Shown: positions 15,513-24,650 of the stretch, one piece after another | How the letters are laid out: each line of letters opens with the position of its first letter | How positions within the stretch are numbered: position 1 is the first letter of the stretch | Assembly (NCBI GenBank): GCA_910588595.1 | Contig: CAJUQU010000008.1 | Location: 1-34,192, forward strand | From: an uncultured Lachnospiraceae bacterium | Lineage (GTDB): Bacteria; Bacillota_A; Clostridia; Lachnospirales; Lachnospiraceae | Direction of reading: 5' to 3' | DNA length: 34,192 nt | Translations under genes and position numbers: made by a program | The notes under the pieces: model-generated | Database searches by the model: none | What the model saw: the letters and a program-made list of their open reading frames with translations, nothing else | Told to the model about the DNA's origin: nothing

Positions 15513-16841
15513 ATGGAACAGAGTGAATTTCTAAGGGCGATACAAAATTGTCGGCGCAGGCTGAATCTGGCGGGATTTTTCAGAAAGCTTGTGTCTGCGC
15601 TCGGCATCGGCGCGGTCATAGGGATACTTTTGGAGGCAGTGTCCTTTGTGGTACCGTTTTACTATGCTGGAACGTATGCTGTTTTGGCATTATTCATAGC
15701 GCTGCTGGCAGCATCGGCTGCCGCGTATCTGAGGCGGACAGGCATGGAGCAGACCGCGCTGGTGATGGACAGCTTTGGATTTGACGAGCGGATCGTCACC
15801 GCTTACGGCAATCTGGACAAAGAGGGTGTGTTGGTCGAACTTCAGCGCGCGGATGCTATGGAGCAGTTACAGACACATCAGGACAAAATACAGATCACAC
15901 TGCTGCCTCCGTGGAAAAGGACAGGCGCTCTTGTGTGTTTGCTGGTGGTGCTGCTTGTCCTTGTACTGGTGCCGTCGGAGATGAAGGATCGCGCAGAGGA
16001 GCTGCACAATGTCAAAGAGGAGGTGGAGGAGAAAGCGCAGGAGATCGAGGAGATCGTGGAAGCGCTAAGGCAGATGGAACAGCAGGAAGGGCTGACACCG
16101 GAGCAGCAGGCATTGCTGCAGGAGATGATCGAGAGTCTGCAGTTTTCTCAGTCAGAGTATCAGCAGGCATCCTCCGACCAGATGATGCGGGCGGCAGCGG
16201 AAAAACTTGATTACAGATATGAGAATATGGGCAGTCAGCTGGCAGAGCTTGCGCAAAGCCTGCAGAGCGGGGCGACGGTTTCGCCGGTCACAGCAGAGTC
16301 CATGCAGGCATTGGCAGAAAAGATGCAGGGAGAGGGCGGATCACAGCTTGTCAAGGGAAAGACAGGCCAGTCTGACAACGGACACAATGGCGTTGGAGAT
16401 GCCAACGGACAGGGCGGCAAATCTGACAACAATGGCAATAATGGCGGCAATGGACAGGATGGCGGTGGCGGCAAAGATGGTCAGAGCGGACAGTCTGGTA
16501 ATAGCGGAAATGGAGAGGGGCAATCCGGAAATAACGGTGGTTCCGGTCAGGATGGCAGTCAAGGCAGCGGCAGGGGAACCGGCTCTGGCAGCACGCCGCA
16601 TGACTATGTCAGCATTCCAAACGATATCGCTGACAGTGGGAATCTCACAGGAAATGCGGTGGACCACGACGCTTCTGAGTATTTTCATGCCCAGAATGGC
16701 CTGAGCTGGGAGGGAACACATATGTCTCACGAGGCGGTGATCGGAAGCTATGCGCAGAATGCTTACGAAGGGATAGCGGCAGGAAAATATCCCAGTGGTA
16801 TGGAAGAGATCATCAAGGAGTATTTCTCGAATTTTAATTAG
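15513..16841 (+). CDS. Membrane protein with coiled coil and Gly/Asn-rich linker (DUF4175-like)
   Basis: This 442-aa protein has two close N-terminal membrane segments (about residues 28-46 and 52-70), a cytoplasmic or periplasmic stretch, a third segment (ALVCLLVVLLVLVLVP, about 136-151) and then a highly charged coiled coil (EELHNVKEEVEEKAQEIEEI). Residues about 285-363 are a low-complexity linker of Gly, Asn, Gln, Ser and Asp. A short folded C-terminal part follows (AVDHDASEYFHAQNGLSWEG and onwards). The layout recalls the DUF4175-like membrane proteins that accompany MoxR/VWA genes in other bacteria; this match is from memory. GAGGGG lies five bases before the ATG. Function is unknown; a scaffold role between the ABC transporter and the MoxR-VWA genes is inferred from position. 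Confidence 0.75.
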   Translation: MEQSEFLRAIQNCRRRLNLAGFFRKLVSALGIGAVIGILLEAVSFVVPFYYAGTYAVLALFIALLAASAAAYLRRTGMEQTALVMDSFGFDERIVTAYGNLDKEGVLVELQRADAMEQLQTHQDKIQITLLPPWKRTGALVCLLVVLLVLVLVPSEMKDRAEELHNVKEEVEEKAQEIEEIVEALRQMEQQEGLTPEQQALLQEMIESLQFSQSEYQQASSDQMMRAAAEKLDYRYENMGSQLAELAQSLQSGATVSPVTAESMQALAEKMQGEGGSQLVKGKTGQSDNGHNGVGDANGQGGKSDNNGNNGGNGQDGGGGKDGQSGQSGNSGNGEGQSGNNGGSGQDGSQGSGRGTGSGSTPHDYVSIPNDIADSGNLTGNAVDHDASEYFHAQNGLSWEGTHMSHEAVIGSYAQNAYEGIAAGKYPSGMEEIIKEYFSNFN

Positions 16842-16849
16842 GAATAGTT

Positions 16850-16880
16850 TCTCGGAATCTCCTGCAAAGAGACCCCGAGA
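16850..16880 (+). other. Hairpin between cluster genes
   Basis: TCTCGG (16850-16855) pairs with CCGAGA (16875-16880), and TCTC/GAGA pair inside. No T-run follows, so it is unlikely to be a full terminator; it may adjust mRNA stability or processing upstream of the MoxR gene. Confidence 0.4.
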
Positions 16881-16912
16881 GTCTATATAAAAGTTAGGGA
16901 GGAATTGTGGTT

Positions 16913-17884
16913 ATGAGTGAATGGGTGAATGGCGGGCTGCAGGATCCTGCGTACATGGCGCAGCGGATCGCTGCCTGCGAGAAGGAGATTCAGAAGGGGA
17001 TCATCGGGCAGCGGGAGATCATACGCCAGGTCATGCTCGCCATGCTCACAGGGGGCAATGTGCTGCTGGAGGGTATGCCGGGACTGGGAAAGACGAGATT
17101 GGTCAGCACGATCAGCAAGGTTTTTGATCTGTCGTTCAAGCGGATCCAGTTTACGCCGGATCTGATGCCAAGCGATGTGACAGGAACGAATATCATCATC
17201 AAGAACGAGCAGGGCAGCGCGTTTTCCTTCGAGCGCGGACCCATTTTTGCAAACCTGATCCTGGCAGACGAGATCAACCGTGCCACGCCAAAGACGCAGT
17301 CGGCATTGCTGGAGGCAATGCAGGAGCACACTGTGACCGTGGGGAATGACAGTCACGCCCTCGAGGAGCCTTTTTTTGTGCTTGCGACGCAGAATCCCAT
17401 TGAAAACGAAGGGACATATCCGTTGCCGGAAGCGCAGCTGGACCGTTTTATGTTCAAGATCTTAGTCCGTTTTCCGGGCAGGGAGGAGCTAAAGGGAATC
17501 GTTGCTTTGACAGAGGGAAACCAGGAGCCCGTGATCACAAAGCAGATGGATCGCGCAGGACTGATGGCGGCAAGGGCGCTGGTCAGCCAGATCCCCATTG
17601 CCGATGCGGTGATGGACTATCTTCTGAATATCGTCATGGACACGCATGCCGGAAATCCTTACATCAGGGAAGGAGCAAGTCCCAGGGCTGCGCAGGCGCT
17701 GATCCGTGCATCGAGGGCGAAGGCTTTTCTGGAAGGACGACTGAATGTCTCCTTTCAGGACGTGAAAGAGACGGCGTTTCCCGTTCTCAGACACCGCATA
17801 ATTTTGAACTTTGACGCCGTAAGCGAGGGGATCAGCGAGGATGAGGTCATCGAGAAGATTTTGGAGGAGAACGCGAAGCTATGA
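16913..17884 (+). CDS. MoxR family AAA+ ATPase
   Basis: This 323-aa protein is a MoxR-type AAA+ ATPase, a chaperone-like enzyme that usually remodels or inserts metals or cofactors into VWA-domain partner proteins. Walker A is GMPGLGKTRL, Walker B is LILADEINRATP, and the MoxR-typical block FVLATQNPIENEGTYPLPEAQLDRFMFK contains the sensor region; SPRAAQALIRASRAKAFLEGR is the sensor-2 helix region. ATG 16913 is chosen because AGGGAGG (16896-16902) ends ten bases upstream; GTG 16907 is only four bases away. The stop overlaps the DUF58 start (ATGA), and MoxR-DUF58-VWA is a well-known conserved gene order, so the two following genes are its likely partners. Confidence 0.97.
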   Translation: MSEWVNGGLQDPAYMAQRIAACEKEIQKGIIGQREIIRQVMLAMLTGGNVLLEGMPGLGKTRLVSTISKVFDLSFKRIQFTPDLMPSDVTGTNIIIKNEQGSAFSFERGPIFANLILADEINRATPKTQSALLEAMQEHTVTVGNDSHALEEPFFVLATQNPIENEGTYPLPEAQLDRFMFKILVRFPGREELKGIVALTEGNQEPVITKQMDRAGLMAARALVSQIPIADAVMDYLLNIVMDTHAGNPYIREGASPRAAQALIRASRAKAFLEGRLNVSFQDVKETAFPVLRHRIILNFDAVSEGISEDEVIEKILEENAKL

Positions 17885-18786
17885 CTGTGACACTGGATGC
17901 TGCTTTTTTTGCCAGACTCTCCCGGCTCCGGCTGGCGATGGGGCACAAAGCTTCCATGAATCTGACGGGAGACCGCAAATCAACGCAGAAAGGTTCCTCC
18001 ACGGAGTTCTCGGATTTTCGGGAGTATATGCCTGGCGACGATATACGGCGCATAGACTGGAATGCCTATGGGCGGCTGGATAGGCTGTATGTGAAGGAGT
18101 ACATGGAGGAAAAGGAAGTTATTGTTTCTATATTAATAGATACCAGCGCGTCTATGGATTATGGAATTCACAAAAAAAGCGAAAGAGCCTGTATGCTGGC
18201 GGCAGCATTTGCCTACATGGGACTCAATAACATGGATCGTGTGATGCTCTACGATATGCGACAGATGCAGCAGCCCTTTGCGGCAGGCGGCGGGAAACGC
18301 GCATTGCCAAAGATTGTGGACTGGCTGTCACAGCGCACTTTTGACAAAAGAGCAGATGTGGGTGAGGCTGTCAGACAGCTTCCTGCGAATGGACCTGGCA
18401 TGACCTTGATCATCAGCGATTTTCTGCAGGAGTCTTTTATCGATTCAGGTCAGGAACAGGAGGCAGCAAGGAAGATCCTGCGCTTTCTCGAGTACAGGAG
18501 ACAGAGAGCAGCGTTCCTGCATGTGCTGGCGGGCGAGGAGCTTTCAGCCGGACTCTCCGCAGAACTTACGGGTACGCGGAACCTGATCGATATGGAGGAG
18601 AAGAGCACCCTGCGCCTGACGCTCGATACTGCTAGTATCCGGGTATATGAGCAGGCGGTGCAGGAGTTCTTGTCGGGACTGCGCCAGGAGTGTGCGCGAA
18701 AAGGTGCGTTTCATGCGGTGTGCAGCACGGAAACGGATATTTATCAACAGATTTTTCAGGAGCTGAGAAAGTTATATGATTTTTGA
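17881..18786 (+). CDS. DUF58 domain protein
   Basis: This 301-aa protein belongs to the DUF58 family, VWA-like proteins that nearly always sit next to a MoxR ATPase. The family signature is FREYMPGDDIRRIDWNAYGR (about residues 45-64), followed by the metal-ion-dependent adhesion site DTSASM (about residue 87; DxSxS form). The length and the absence of an N-terminal membrane pair, which longer DUF58 proteins have, mark the short form. The gene overlaps the MoxR gene by 4 bases and the VWA gene by 11, so translation is coupled. It probably links MoxR to the VWA protein at the membrane; the exact substrate is unknown. Confidence 0.95.
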   Translation: MTVTLDAAFFARLSRLRLAMGHKASMNLTGDRKSTQKGSSTEFSDFREYMPGDDIRRIDWNAYGRLDRLYVKEYMEEKEVIVSILIDTSASMDYGIHKKSERACMLAAAFAYMGLNNMDRVMLYDMRQMQQPFAAGGGKRALPKIVDWLSQRTFDKRADVGEAVRQLPANGPGMTLIISDFLQESFIDSGQEQEAARKILRFLEYRRQRAAFLHVLAGEELSAGLSAELTGTRNLIDMEEKSTLRLTLDTASIRVYEQAVQEFLSGLRQECARKGAFHAVCSTETDIYQQIFQELRKLYDF

Positions 18787-21700
18787 GAGTCTATGGCCGC
18801 TTTTTTTTCTGGCAGCGGTTCCGATCATTATTATCTTGTATCTGTTAAAGCCAAAGGGGACAGACTATCTGATCTCCTCTAATCTCCTGTGGAAAAAACT
18901 GCTGAAAAACGAACAGTCGCGGACATTTTTTGAGAAGTTTGTGCACAATATTCTAATGTATCTGCAGATTGTGATCATCGCACTGCTGGTGGTTGCGCTG
19001 ATGTCCCCTTTTATACAGATCAACGGACACAGCGGTGGACGAAAGGTACTGCTGATCGACACCAGCGCGAGCATGCAGCATGTGGGTGCCTCGGGAAAGA
19101 GCCGTCTTGAGGAGGCGGTAGAACAGGCGTGTGATCATGTACGGACAGCGCAGGACACCCGCTTTTCTGTCGTGACGACGGATGCCACAGGCGCGAAGCT
19201 TCTTGCAGTGGATATCGCGGACACGGAAAGTCTGGTGCGGACACTGCAGGGGATCGGATGCAGTGACAGCGGCGGTAGTCTCACGCAGGCGCAGACAGCA
19301 TTGGATACGCTGATAGGAGGCGTGGCTGGCAAGGAAGCCTCTGATCGAGAGAACTCCGATATGGAAGGTTCCGGGGAAGCGGATGTACTTGTCTACACTG
19401 ACGGCGAGGGAGCATCTGCATTCGAGGAACTGCGAAGCAGCGCAGGAAAAGAGCTGTATGTAGTCGGCGATGTGTCCTTTAACGTCGCGAATGAGTATAC
19501 AGTATTCACCAGACGTGAGGATGGCTTGTATGACGTGATGGTGAGCATCACGAATTACAGTGACGAGGAGGTCTCGTTTGATGTCACCCTGTATGACGAT
19601 GAGGCTTATGATCAGAAATTGATCGCGCTGGCATCGATGAGCCTTGCGCCTTCGGAGAGCAGGATCTGTTTTTTGGAGAAGGTGGACTGGCGTGGGCGGA
19701 CGATTACTTCCCGGATCGATAAGATTGCATTTGCCGGAGGCTCTGATGACAGCCTTTTGCGAGACAATGACTCGTCGGCAGTGAAAAGCCGTGAAAACAT
19801 GATGCGGGGGCTGCTTGTCGGCGGTGGTAACACATTTATCGAAAATGCATACCTCGCTGTCACGGGGGAGAGTATCACTAAGGCGAAGACGGACGCGGAG
19901 GCGAACGGGGCATCAGATAATTCATCAGAAGCGTTGTTGACGCCTAGAACACCTCTGAGAGAAGCAGGCTATAATGTCGTGATCTACGATGCTGGTCAGA
20001 CACCGCAGATCGATGGTACTAACCGGTTGGTTTTTGGCAGTACTGGAGGGACGGTTACAGAGACGCTTGAAAATGTGGTGCTCGACATGACAGACTGCGA
20101 TCTGACTGCCGGGTTGTCTGGCTTCACGATCGGTGTGAATAAGGCGTACTGCTTTGCGCTTCCGGAGGGAGCGGAGGGATTTTTGGAGTACGACGGAAAG
20201 TGTGTCGGCTATTACAGGGAACTTGACGACAGGAAAGAGATTGTCGTCGGATTTGACATAAGGGAGTCCGATTTTCCGCTGCGCGCAGAGTTTCCGGTTT
20301 TTCTTGCGAATGCGATGATCTATCTCTCTGATACCTCATGGCTTGCCACTAATGTCTACTATGCAGGGGAGGAGATCGCTCTGCAGCCGTGGGCTGAGAT
20401 CGACAGAAGCCGGTTTGAGAGCCGTCCGGGTAGAGCGGGGCTGTATACGATCAGCAGTGAGGATTATCAGGAAAATTATGTGGTGCGTTTCCAGACTGCC
20501 ACTGAGTCGGACGGCAGGATAACAGCTGACATGGAAGATCTACCGGAAAACAATTCTGATACAGTGCGTCAGCAGAAGGTAAAACAGGCACTGCGTCGCC
20601 TGTTTATCCTGCTGGCATTGGTGCTCTTAGTGACCGAGTGGGTTGTCTATGTGCGCCAGATGCGCTATCGCGGCAGGTTTTATCTTGCCGTGCGCGGTGT
20701 AGTGTTCCTGTGCGTCCTGCTGGCGTTTTTGGGCATACGGATCCACAAGGGCGGCGGCAGGACTGCGACAGTCTTTGTGCTGGATCTTTCCAACAGCAAT
20801 GAGGCGCATCTAGAGGAGGCTGAGAAGTATCTGCAGGAGGCGGTCGCAAAGATGCCTTCTGGAAATGCTTATGGCATTGTGACTTTTGGCAAAGACACGC
20901 TTGTGGAGCAGTTTTTGACATCTGATGGGCATTACGGAGGGATCCTGACGCTTCCGGAAAAGGAGGCGACGAATTTCGAGGAGGCGATCTCCAGGGCGCT
21001 GACGCTGATTCCCGGGGAGTACAGCAAACGGCTTGTGGTGCTCACGGACGGCAAGGAGACCAGGGGGGATATCCGGAATATGGCACAGGCGCTGACGACA
21101 AGCCAGGCAGAACTTTTGACGGTGTTGTATGAAAGCGAGGAGACGCCGGATGCCTATATTGACAATGTCACGCTTCCGGCGTATCTGCACCCCGGCGATA
21201 AATATTCAGTAACGGTGCTGGTGGAGAGCAATTACGATACAGATGCGGTGATCGCGCTCTACAGCGGAAACAGCCGGACAACGGCAGATAATGTGCATCT
21301 GAATAAGGGAAGAAACCGCTTTGTATTCAGTGCGCAGGTCGATGCCGATACGGACAGTGGCGCGACTGAAAATCTGCGGGTGCAGGTGCAGGCGCCAGGC
21401 GATACCTGTCAGGAAAATGATTTTTTCAGTGCCTATTCTGTGGTGGAGACGCCGCCGAGGGTGCTGGTCATCTCAGGACGTGATGTCAATATGTCCGGTT
21501 TTGCCGCTGTGCTGAGTGCGGCGGGGTGCGATTACAACATAGTCGCCGCGCGGAATGCGCCTGACAGTATCATTGATATGCTGGATTACAAGTCGATGAT
21601 ACTGGTAAATACTTACATTGACGATCTGCCGGAGGGGTTTCTGGACAATCTGGAAACCTACGTGAAGGATTACGGATGCGGTTTTATCTGCTGTGGCGGA

Positions 21701-23353
21701 GAGGACAGTTTTGCGCTGGGCGGCTATAGGAGTACGGTGCTGGAGACAGTGCTGCCAGTGGATATGCAGCTGCGCGGTATGAATGAGATGCCGACGATGG
21801 CAATGGTCATGGTGATCGATCGCTCTGGCAGCATGACAGGCAAAGAGGGCAATTATAACATCAGCAATCTGGATATTGCCGTCAGGGCAGCTGAGGTGGC
21901 GGTGGACAATCTAAAAGATTCGGACTATGTGGGCGTTCTGACGTTTGACGACAATTATGACTGGCAGGTGGCGCTGCGGCTGGCAGATGACAAAGCGGCG
22001 ATCAAGCAGGGGATCAGACAGATCAGTGATGGCGGCGGCACGACGATCAAACCTGCACTGCAGGAGGCAGTCAAAGTGCTCGCCGGGAGTGAGGCTTCGA
22101 TCAAGCATATCGTCCTTTTGACAGACGGAATGGGGGAGACCGACAATTTTGCGGACGTGATCGACGACTGTACAGGCAGCGATATCACACTGTCCACGGT
22201 GGCGGTTGGAGACAGCTCGGACACAAGCCTGCTGAGGCGTCTGGCTGATAATTGTGGCGGCAGATATTACTATTCGGATGAATCCGGCGATATACCAAGG
22301 ATTTTTGCACAGGAGGTTTTCTTGGGGGGCGACAGTTACATTCAAAATGGAGTCTTTTCCCTGTCGGTGCAGCAGAGCCACGAGCTGACGGGCAATCTGT
22401 TTCCAGGCGGCTGGCCGGTGCTATACGGGTATGTCTCTGCGACGCCAAAGACCGCCTCCAGCCCGGTGATCGTTTCCGGAGAGAAGGGGGATCCGATCCT
22501 GACGGTCTGGCAGTATGGGCTGGGCAGGACAGCGGCGTGGAACAGTGATGTCACCGGCGAGTGGACCGGCGCATTTGCAGGTCAGGAGGACTATGTACAG
22601 CTGTGGAAACGCATCGTGGATCATTCTGTCGGAAATGCCGGCATGGGCGAGGACAGCGTGAATGTGGTGACAGTCGGCGAGCGGACCGAGATCGATTATC
22701 AGACCAGTGACTACGGCAGTGCGACAGAGATCCTGGTGACTGTCATTGACCCGAAGGGAAACGTGATGGAGGAAAAACTTCATGCAACAGCGCCGGGCAG
22801 ATACACCGCAGAACTCGCCACGCCGCAGACAGGTCTGTATCACTTTAACATACGGCGCACCGAGGATGGGGAGATACAGAACTATATGACCACTGCTGCT
22901 GCAGTGCAGTTTTCGGACGAATATAAGTTTGATGTGAGTGCGGACGCTTATCTGAAATTTGCACAGCAGTATGGCAGGATCATCACGGAACAGGATTCTG
23001 TCTGGACGCGTCCTGCCGCGAAAGCGAGGGAGAGCTATCCGCTGACAAACTGGCTGCTGGCACTTGCAGTCTGCCTGTTTGTATTCGATGTGGCAATGCG
23101 GCGTTTCCAGTATGTGCCGAGGCGGGTTGCGTTTTTGACGGGATGGAAAAGGAGGACTGTCGAAAATGCGGCTCAGGGAGAGACTGTAACGCAGAAACCT
23201 AATATGACACAAGTGTCAGAAACAGAGGAAATGCAGACTGCAAGAGCGGCGAAAGCACCTAAAAAGCAAAAGCGGCAGAAGAAAGAGAAGCAGTCGGAGC
23301 AGACACTGGATACCTCACAGCTGTTAAAGAAAAAGGACGATCGGAATGTATGA
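18776..23353 (+). CDS. Giant multi-VWA membrane protein (BatA-like fused to VWA/GATase-like protein)
   Basis: This 1525-aa protein reads as two proteins in one frame. Residues 1-625 are BatA-like: N-terminal membrane segments (about 5-22 and 58-78), a VWA domain with MIDAS sequence DTSASM (about 91), and a closing segment FILLALVLLVTEWVVYV (about 607-623). Residues from about 635 begin anew with a membrane segment (VVFLCVLLAFLGIRI), a VWA-like domain with DLSNSN (about 667), a glutamine-amidotransferase-like fold (about 890-998; VLVISGRDVNMSGFAAVLSA), another VWA domain with DRSGSM (about 1011), beta-rich regions, and a last segment (WLLALAVCLFVFDVAM, about 1423-1438). A Lys-rich cytoplasmic tail ends it. 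DxSxS is kept in all three VWA-like units. It overlaps the DUF58 gene and is the probable client of the MoxR ATPase. Confidence 0.88.
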   Translation: MIFESLWPLFFLAAVPIIIILYLLKPKGTDYLISSNLLWKKLLKNEQSRTFFEKFVHNILMYLQIVIIALLVVALMSPFIQINGHSGGRKVLLIDTSASMQHVGASGKSRLEEAVEQACDHVRTAQDTRFSVVTTDATGAKLLAVDIADTESLVRTLQGIGCSDSGGSLTQAQTALDTLIGGVAGKEASDRENSDMEGSGEADVLVYTDGEGASAFEELRSSAGKELYVVGDVSFNVANEYTVFTRREDGLYDVMVSITNYSDEEVSFDVTLYDDEAYDQKLIALASMSLAPSESRICFLEKVDWRGRTITSRIDKIAFAGGSDDSLLRDNDSSAVKSRENMMRGLLVGGGNTFIENAYLAVTGESITKAKTDAEANGASDNSSEALLTPRTPLREAGYNVVIYDAGQTPQIDGTNRLVFGSTGGTVTETLENVVLDMTDCDLTAGLSGFTIGVNKAYCFALPEGAEGFLEYDGKCVGYYRELDDRKEIVVGFDIRESDFPLRAEFPVFLANAMIYLSDTSWLATNVYYAGEEIALQPWAEIDRSRFESRPGRAGLYTISSEDYQENYVVRFQTATESDGRITADMEDLPENNSDTVRQQKVKQALRRLFILLALVLLVTEWVVYVRQMRYRGRFYLAVRGVVFLCVLLAFLGIRIHKGGGRTATVFVLDLSNSNEAHLEEAEKYLQEAVAKMPSGNAYGIVTFGKDTLVEQFLTSDGHYGGILTLPEKEATNFEEAISRALTLIPGEYSKRLVVLTDGKETRGDIRNMAQALTTSQAELLTVLYESEETPDAYIDNVTLPAYLHPGDKYSVTVLVESNYDTDAVIALYSGNSRTTADNVHLNKGRNRFVFSAQVDADTDSGATENLRVQVQAPGDTCQENDFFSAYSVVETPPRVLVISGRDVNMSGFAAVLSAAGCDYNIVAARNAPDSIIDMLDYKSMILVNTYIDDLPEGFLDNLETYVKDYGCGFICCGGEDSFALGGYRSTVLETVLPVDMQLRGMNEMPTMAMVMVIDRSGSMTGKEGNYNISNLDIAVRAAEVAVDNLKDSDYVGVLTFDDNYDWQVALRLADDKAAIKQGIRQISDGGGTTIKPALQEAVKVLAGSEASIKHIVLLTDGMGETDNFADVIDDCTGSDITLSTVAVGDSSDTSLLRRLADNCGGRYYYSDESGDIPRIFAQEVFLGGDSYIQNGVFSLSVQQSHELTGNLFPGGWPVLYGYVSATPKTASSPVIVSGEKGDPILTVWQYGLGRTAAWNSDVTGEWTGAFAGQEDYVQLWKRIVDHSVGNAGMGEDSVNVVTVGERTEIDYQTSDYGSATEILVTVIDPKGNVMEEKLHATAPGRYTAELATPQTGLYHFNIRRTEDGEIQNYMTTAAAVQFSDEYKFDVSADAYLKFAQQYGRIITEQDSVWTRPAAKARESYPLTNWLLALAVCLFVFDVAMRRFQYVPRRVAFLTGWKRRTVENAAQGETVTQKPNMTQVSETEEMQTARAAKAPKKQKRQKKEKQSEQTLDTSQLLKKKDDRNV

Positions 23354-23404
23354 GAAAATATTCATAGCTCAGCCATTTTTTGCGGGAAAATGCTGCTGAC
23401 CGCT

Positions 23405-23447
23405 TGATTCTTTTCCAATATGTACCGATATAACATGTAGAGAATCA
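23405..23447 (+). promoter_or_regulatory. Inverted repeat with weak sigma-D-like -10 box
   Basis: TGATTCT (23405-23411) and AGAATCA (23441-23447) are perfect inverted arms; ATGT/ACAT extend them inside. The loop contains ACCGATAT (23424-23431), one base off the sigma-D (flagellar) -10 box GCCGATAT, but no TAAA-like -35 box lies at the right distance. This is the only notable signal between the VWA gene and the 190-aa gene. Confidence 0.3.
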
Positions 23448-23510
23448 TACTGTCGTGTGATTATGGAAACTTATTTTATATGATAAACGGGAAAGTGATA
23501 GGGGTTTAGT

Positions 23511-24083
23511 ATGAATATTTCAATGGCGAACAGTCCGCTCTCAGTTCTCACACAGCATTACGGCATGGGACTGAAGAGCACAGAGGAAAAGATCGAGAGG
23601 GTTCAGAAAGCGCAGTCGCAGATCGACTTTTTTGAGGGGAAGAAAGCGGCACTCAAAAATAAGCAGTGTGCGTCGCTCGACGAGATCGCGCAGAAACTGG
23701 AACTGTTCAATAATTATAATGATCAGATCGATGCAGTCAAGAAACAGTTCAATAACGAGCAGGTGATGCACTGTATGGACGAGGCACAGGAGCTCGGGGA
23801 GAAGATCGCCGAGGCTGCAGAGGAGCTCGAACCCAAGACTGCAGAGGAGCGGTGTGAGGAGATCGCTGAGGAAGCGCTCGGTATTGAGGATGACGGTGGT
23901 ATCCTTGACGAACTGCTTGAGGATATGCCAAAGGAGCTGCAGGAGACACTCGACGAGAGGCTCACGGACAGTGCGGCACTCAAGGAGGAACTGGATGAAG
24001 AACTGCCGGAGATAGTCGAGCAGGAGCGGATCACCCGGATGTATCTCGAGAATCAGTACACGCCGATCGATATCAAGGCATAG
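23511..24083 (+). CDS. Hypothetical acidic coiled-coil protein, 190 aa
   Basis: I do not recognise a named family. The protein is strongly acidic, mostly helical, with heptad-like stretches (STEEKIERVQKAQSQIDFFEGK, then EQVMHCMDEAQELGEKIAEAAEEL) and a Glu/Leu-rich C-terminal half. There is no signal peptide or membrane segment. AGGGG lies six bases before the ATG. It is the first of three small genes in the same direction; the next starts one base after its stop, so they are probably co-transcribed. The N-terminus (MNISMANSPLSVL) resembles the short serine/asparagine-rich starts of the other small proteins in this window, including the FliD-like one, which may hint at a shared surface or flagellar context. 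That is speculation. Confidence 0.75.
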   Translation: MNISMANSPLSVLTQHYGMGLKSTEEKIERVQKAQSQIDFFEGKKAALKNKQCASLDEIAQKLELFNNYNDQIDAVKKQFNNEQVMHCMDEAQELGEKIAEAAEELEPKTAEERCEEIAEEALGIEDDGGILDELLEDMPKELQETLDERLTDSAALKEELDEELPEIVEQERITRMYLENQYTPIDIKA

Positions 24084-24084
24084 G

Positions 24085-24558
24085 GTGAGCGGATGCATGC
24101 TGAAGGAGGAGCAGAGGGATTCGGAGGTCAGATACAAAAATCCGCATCAATACGAGAAATATGTCAGGAAACACTTTGAGTGTATGAGGGCGGACGGATA
24201 TCAGGTAAAGATCAGTGAGCGGTTGTATTACAGGGCGACGAAAGACAGGAAGATCGAGCAGTGGCTTGAGGATAATCTGACCATGCTGCCATATTGCATG
24301 AAAAGCCTGAGTGATCTGGTCCTCGTCACAGGGGGACATATCGTGAGCTGTATCTGTCATATGAATAACTACAATAATATCAGTACCGAGATCTGTGCGA
24401 CAGACCGGTTCAGCCAGGGGAGACGGTCGGAGGCCAGGACAGTGAACCGATCCGTCATCAGGACGACAACGGTCAGCGAGATCGAGGAGCAGGTGAGATA
24501 TAACAGTATATTTTGGACACCCGAAGCGGAGAGCGCAGGCTTTAAGGCGAAGGCGTAA
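24085..24558 (+). CDS. Hypothetical protein, 157 aa
   Basis: No family is recognised. The protein mixes basic and acidic residues, has several cysteines (GCML, FECM, PYCM, SCICH) and no membrane segment. The frame opens with GTG 24085, one base after the previous stop, with AAGG six bases upstream; ATG 24097 (MLKEEQRD) is an alternative with a weaker site. The close spacing suggests translational coupling with the acidic coiled-coil protein. The part from about residue 20 (HQYEKYVRKHFECMRADGYQ) to 80 is the most globular-looking; the end is low in structure. Cysteine spacing does not match a standard zinc site that I can name. Confidence 0.65.
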   Translation: MSGCMLKEEQRDSEVRYKNPHQYEKYVRKHFECMRADGYQVKISERLYYRATKDRKIEQWLEDNLTMLPYCMKSLSDLVLVTGGHIVSCICHMNNYNNISTEICATDRFSQGRRSEARTVNRSVIRTTTVSEIEEQVRYNSIFWTPEAESAGFKAKA

Positions 24559-24650
24559 AAAATATAGAAGCATTTGATGACACAATTTCATGAAACAACG
24601 GTACAGGCTGAAATGGATTTTAGCCGCACGAAATCAGGGAGGGATGAACT

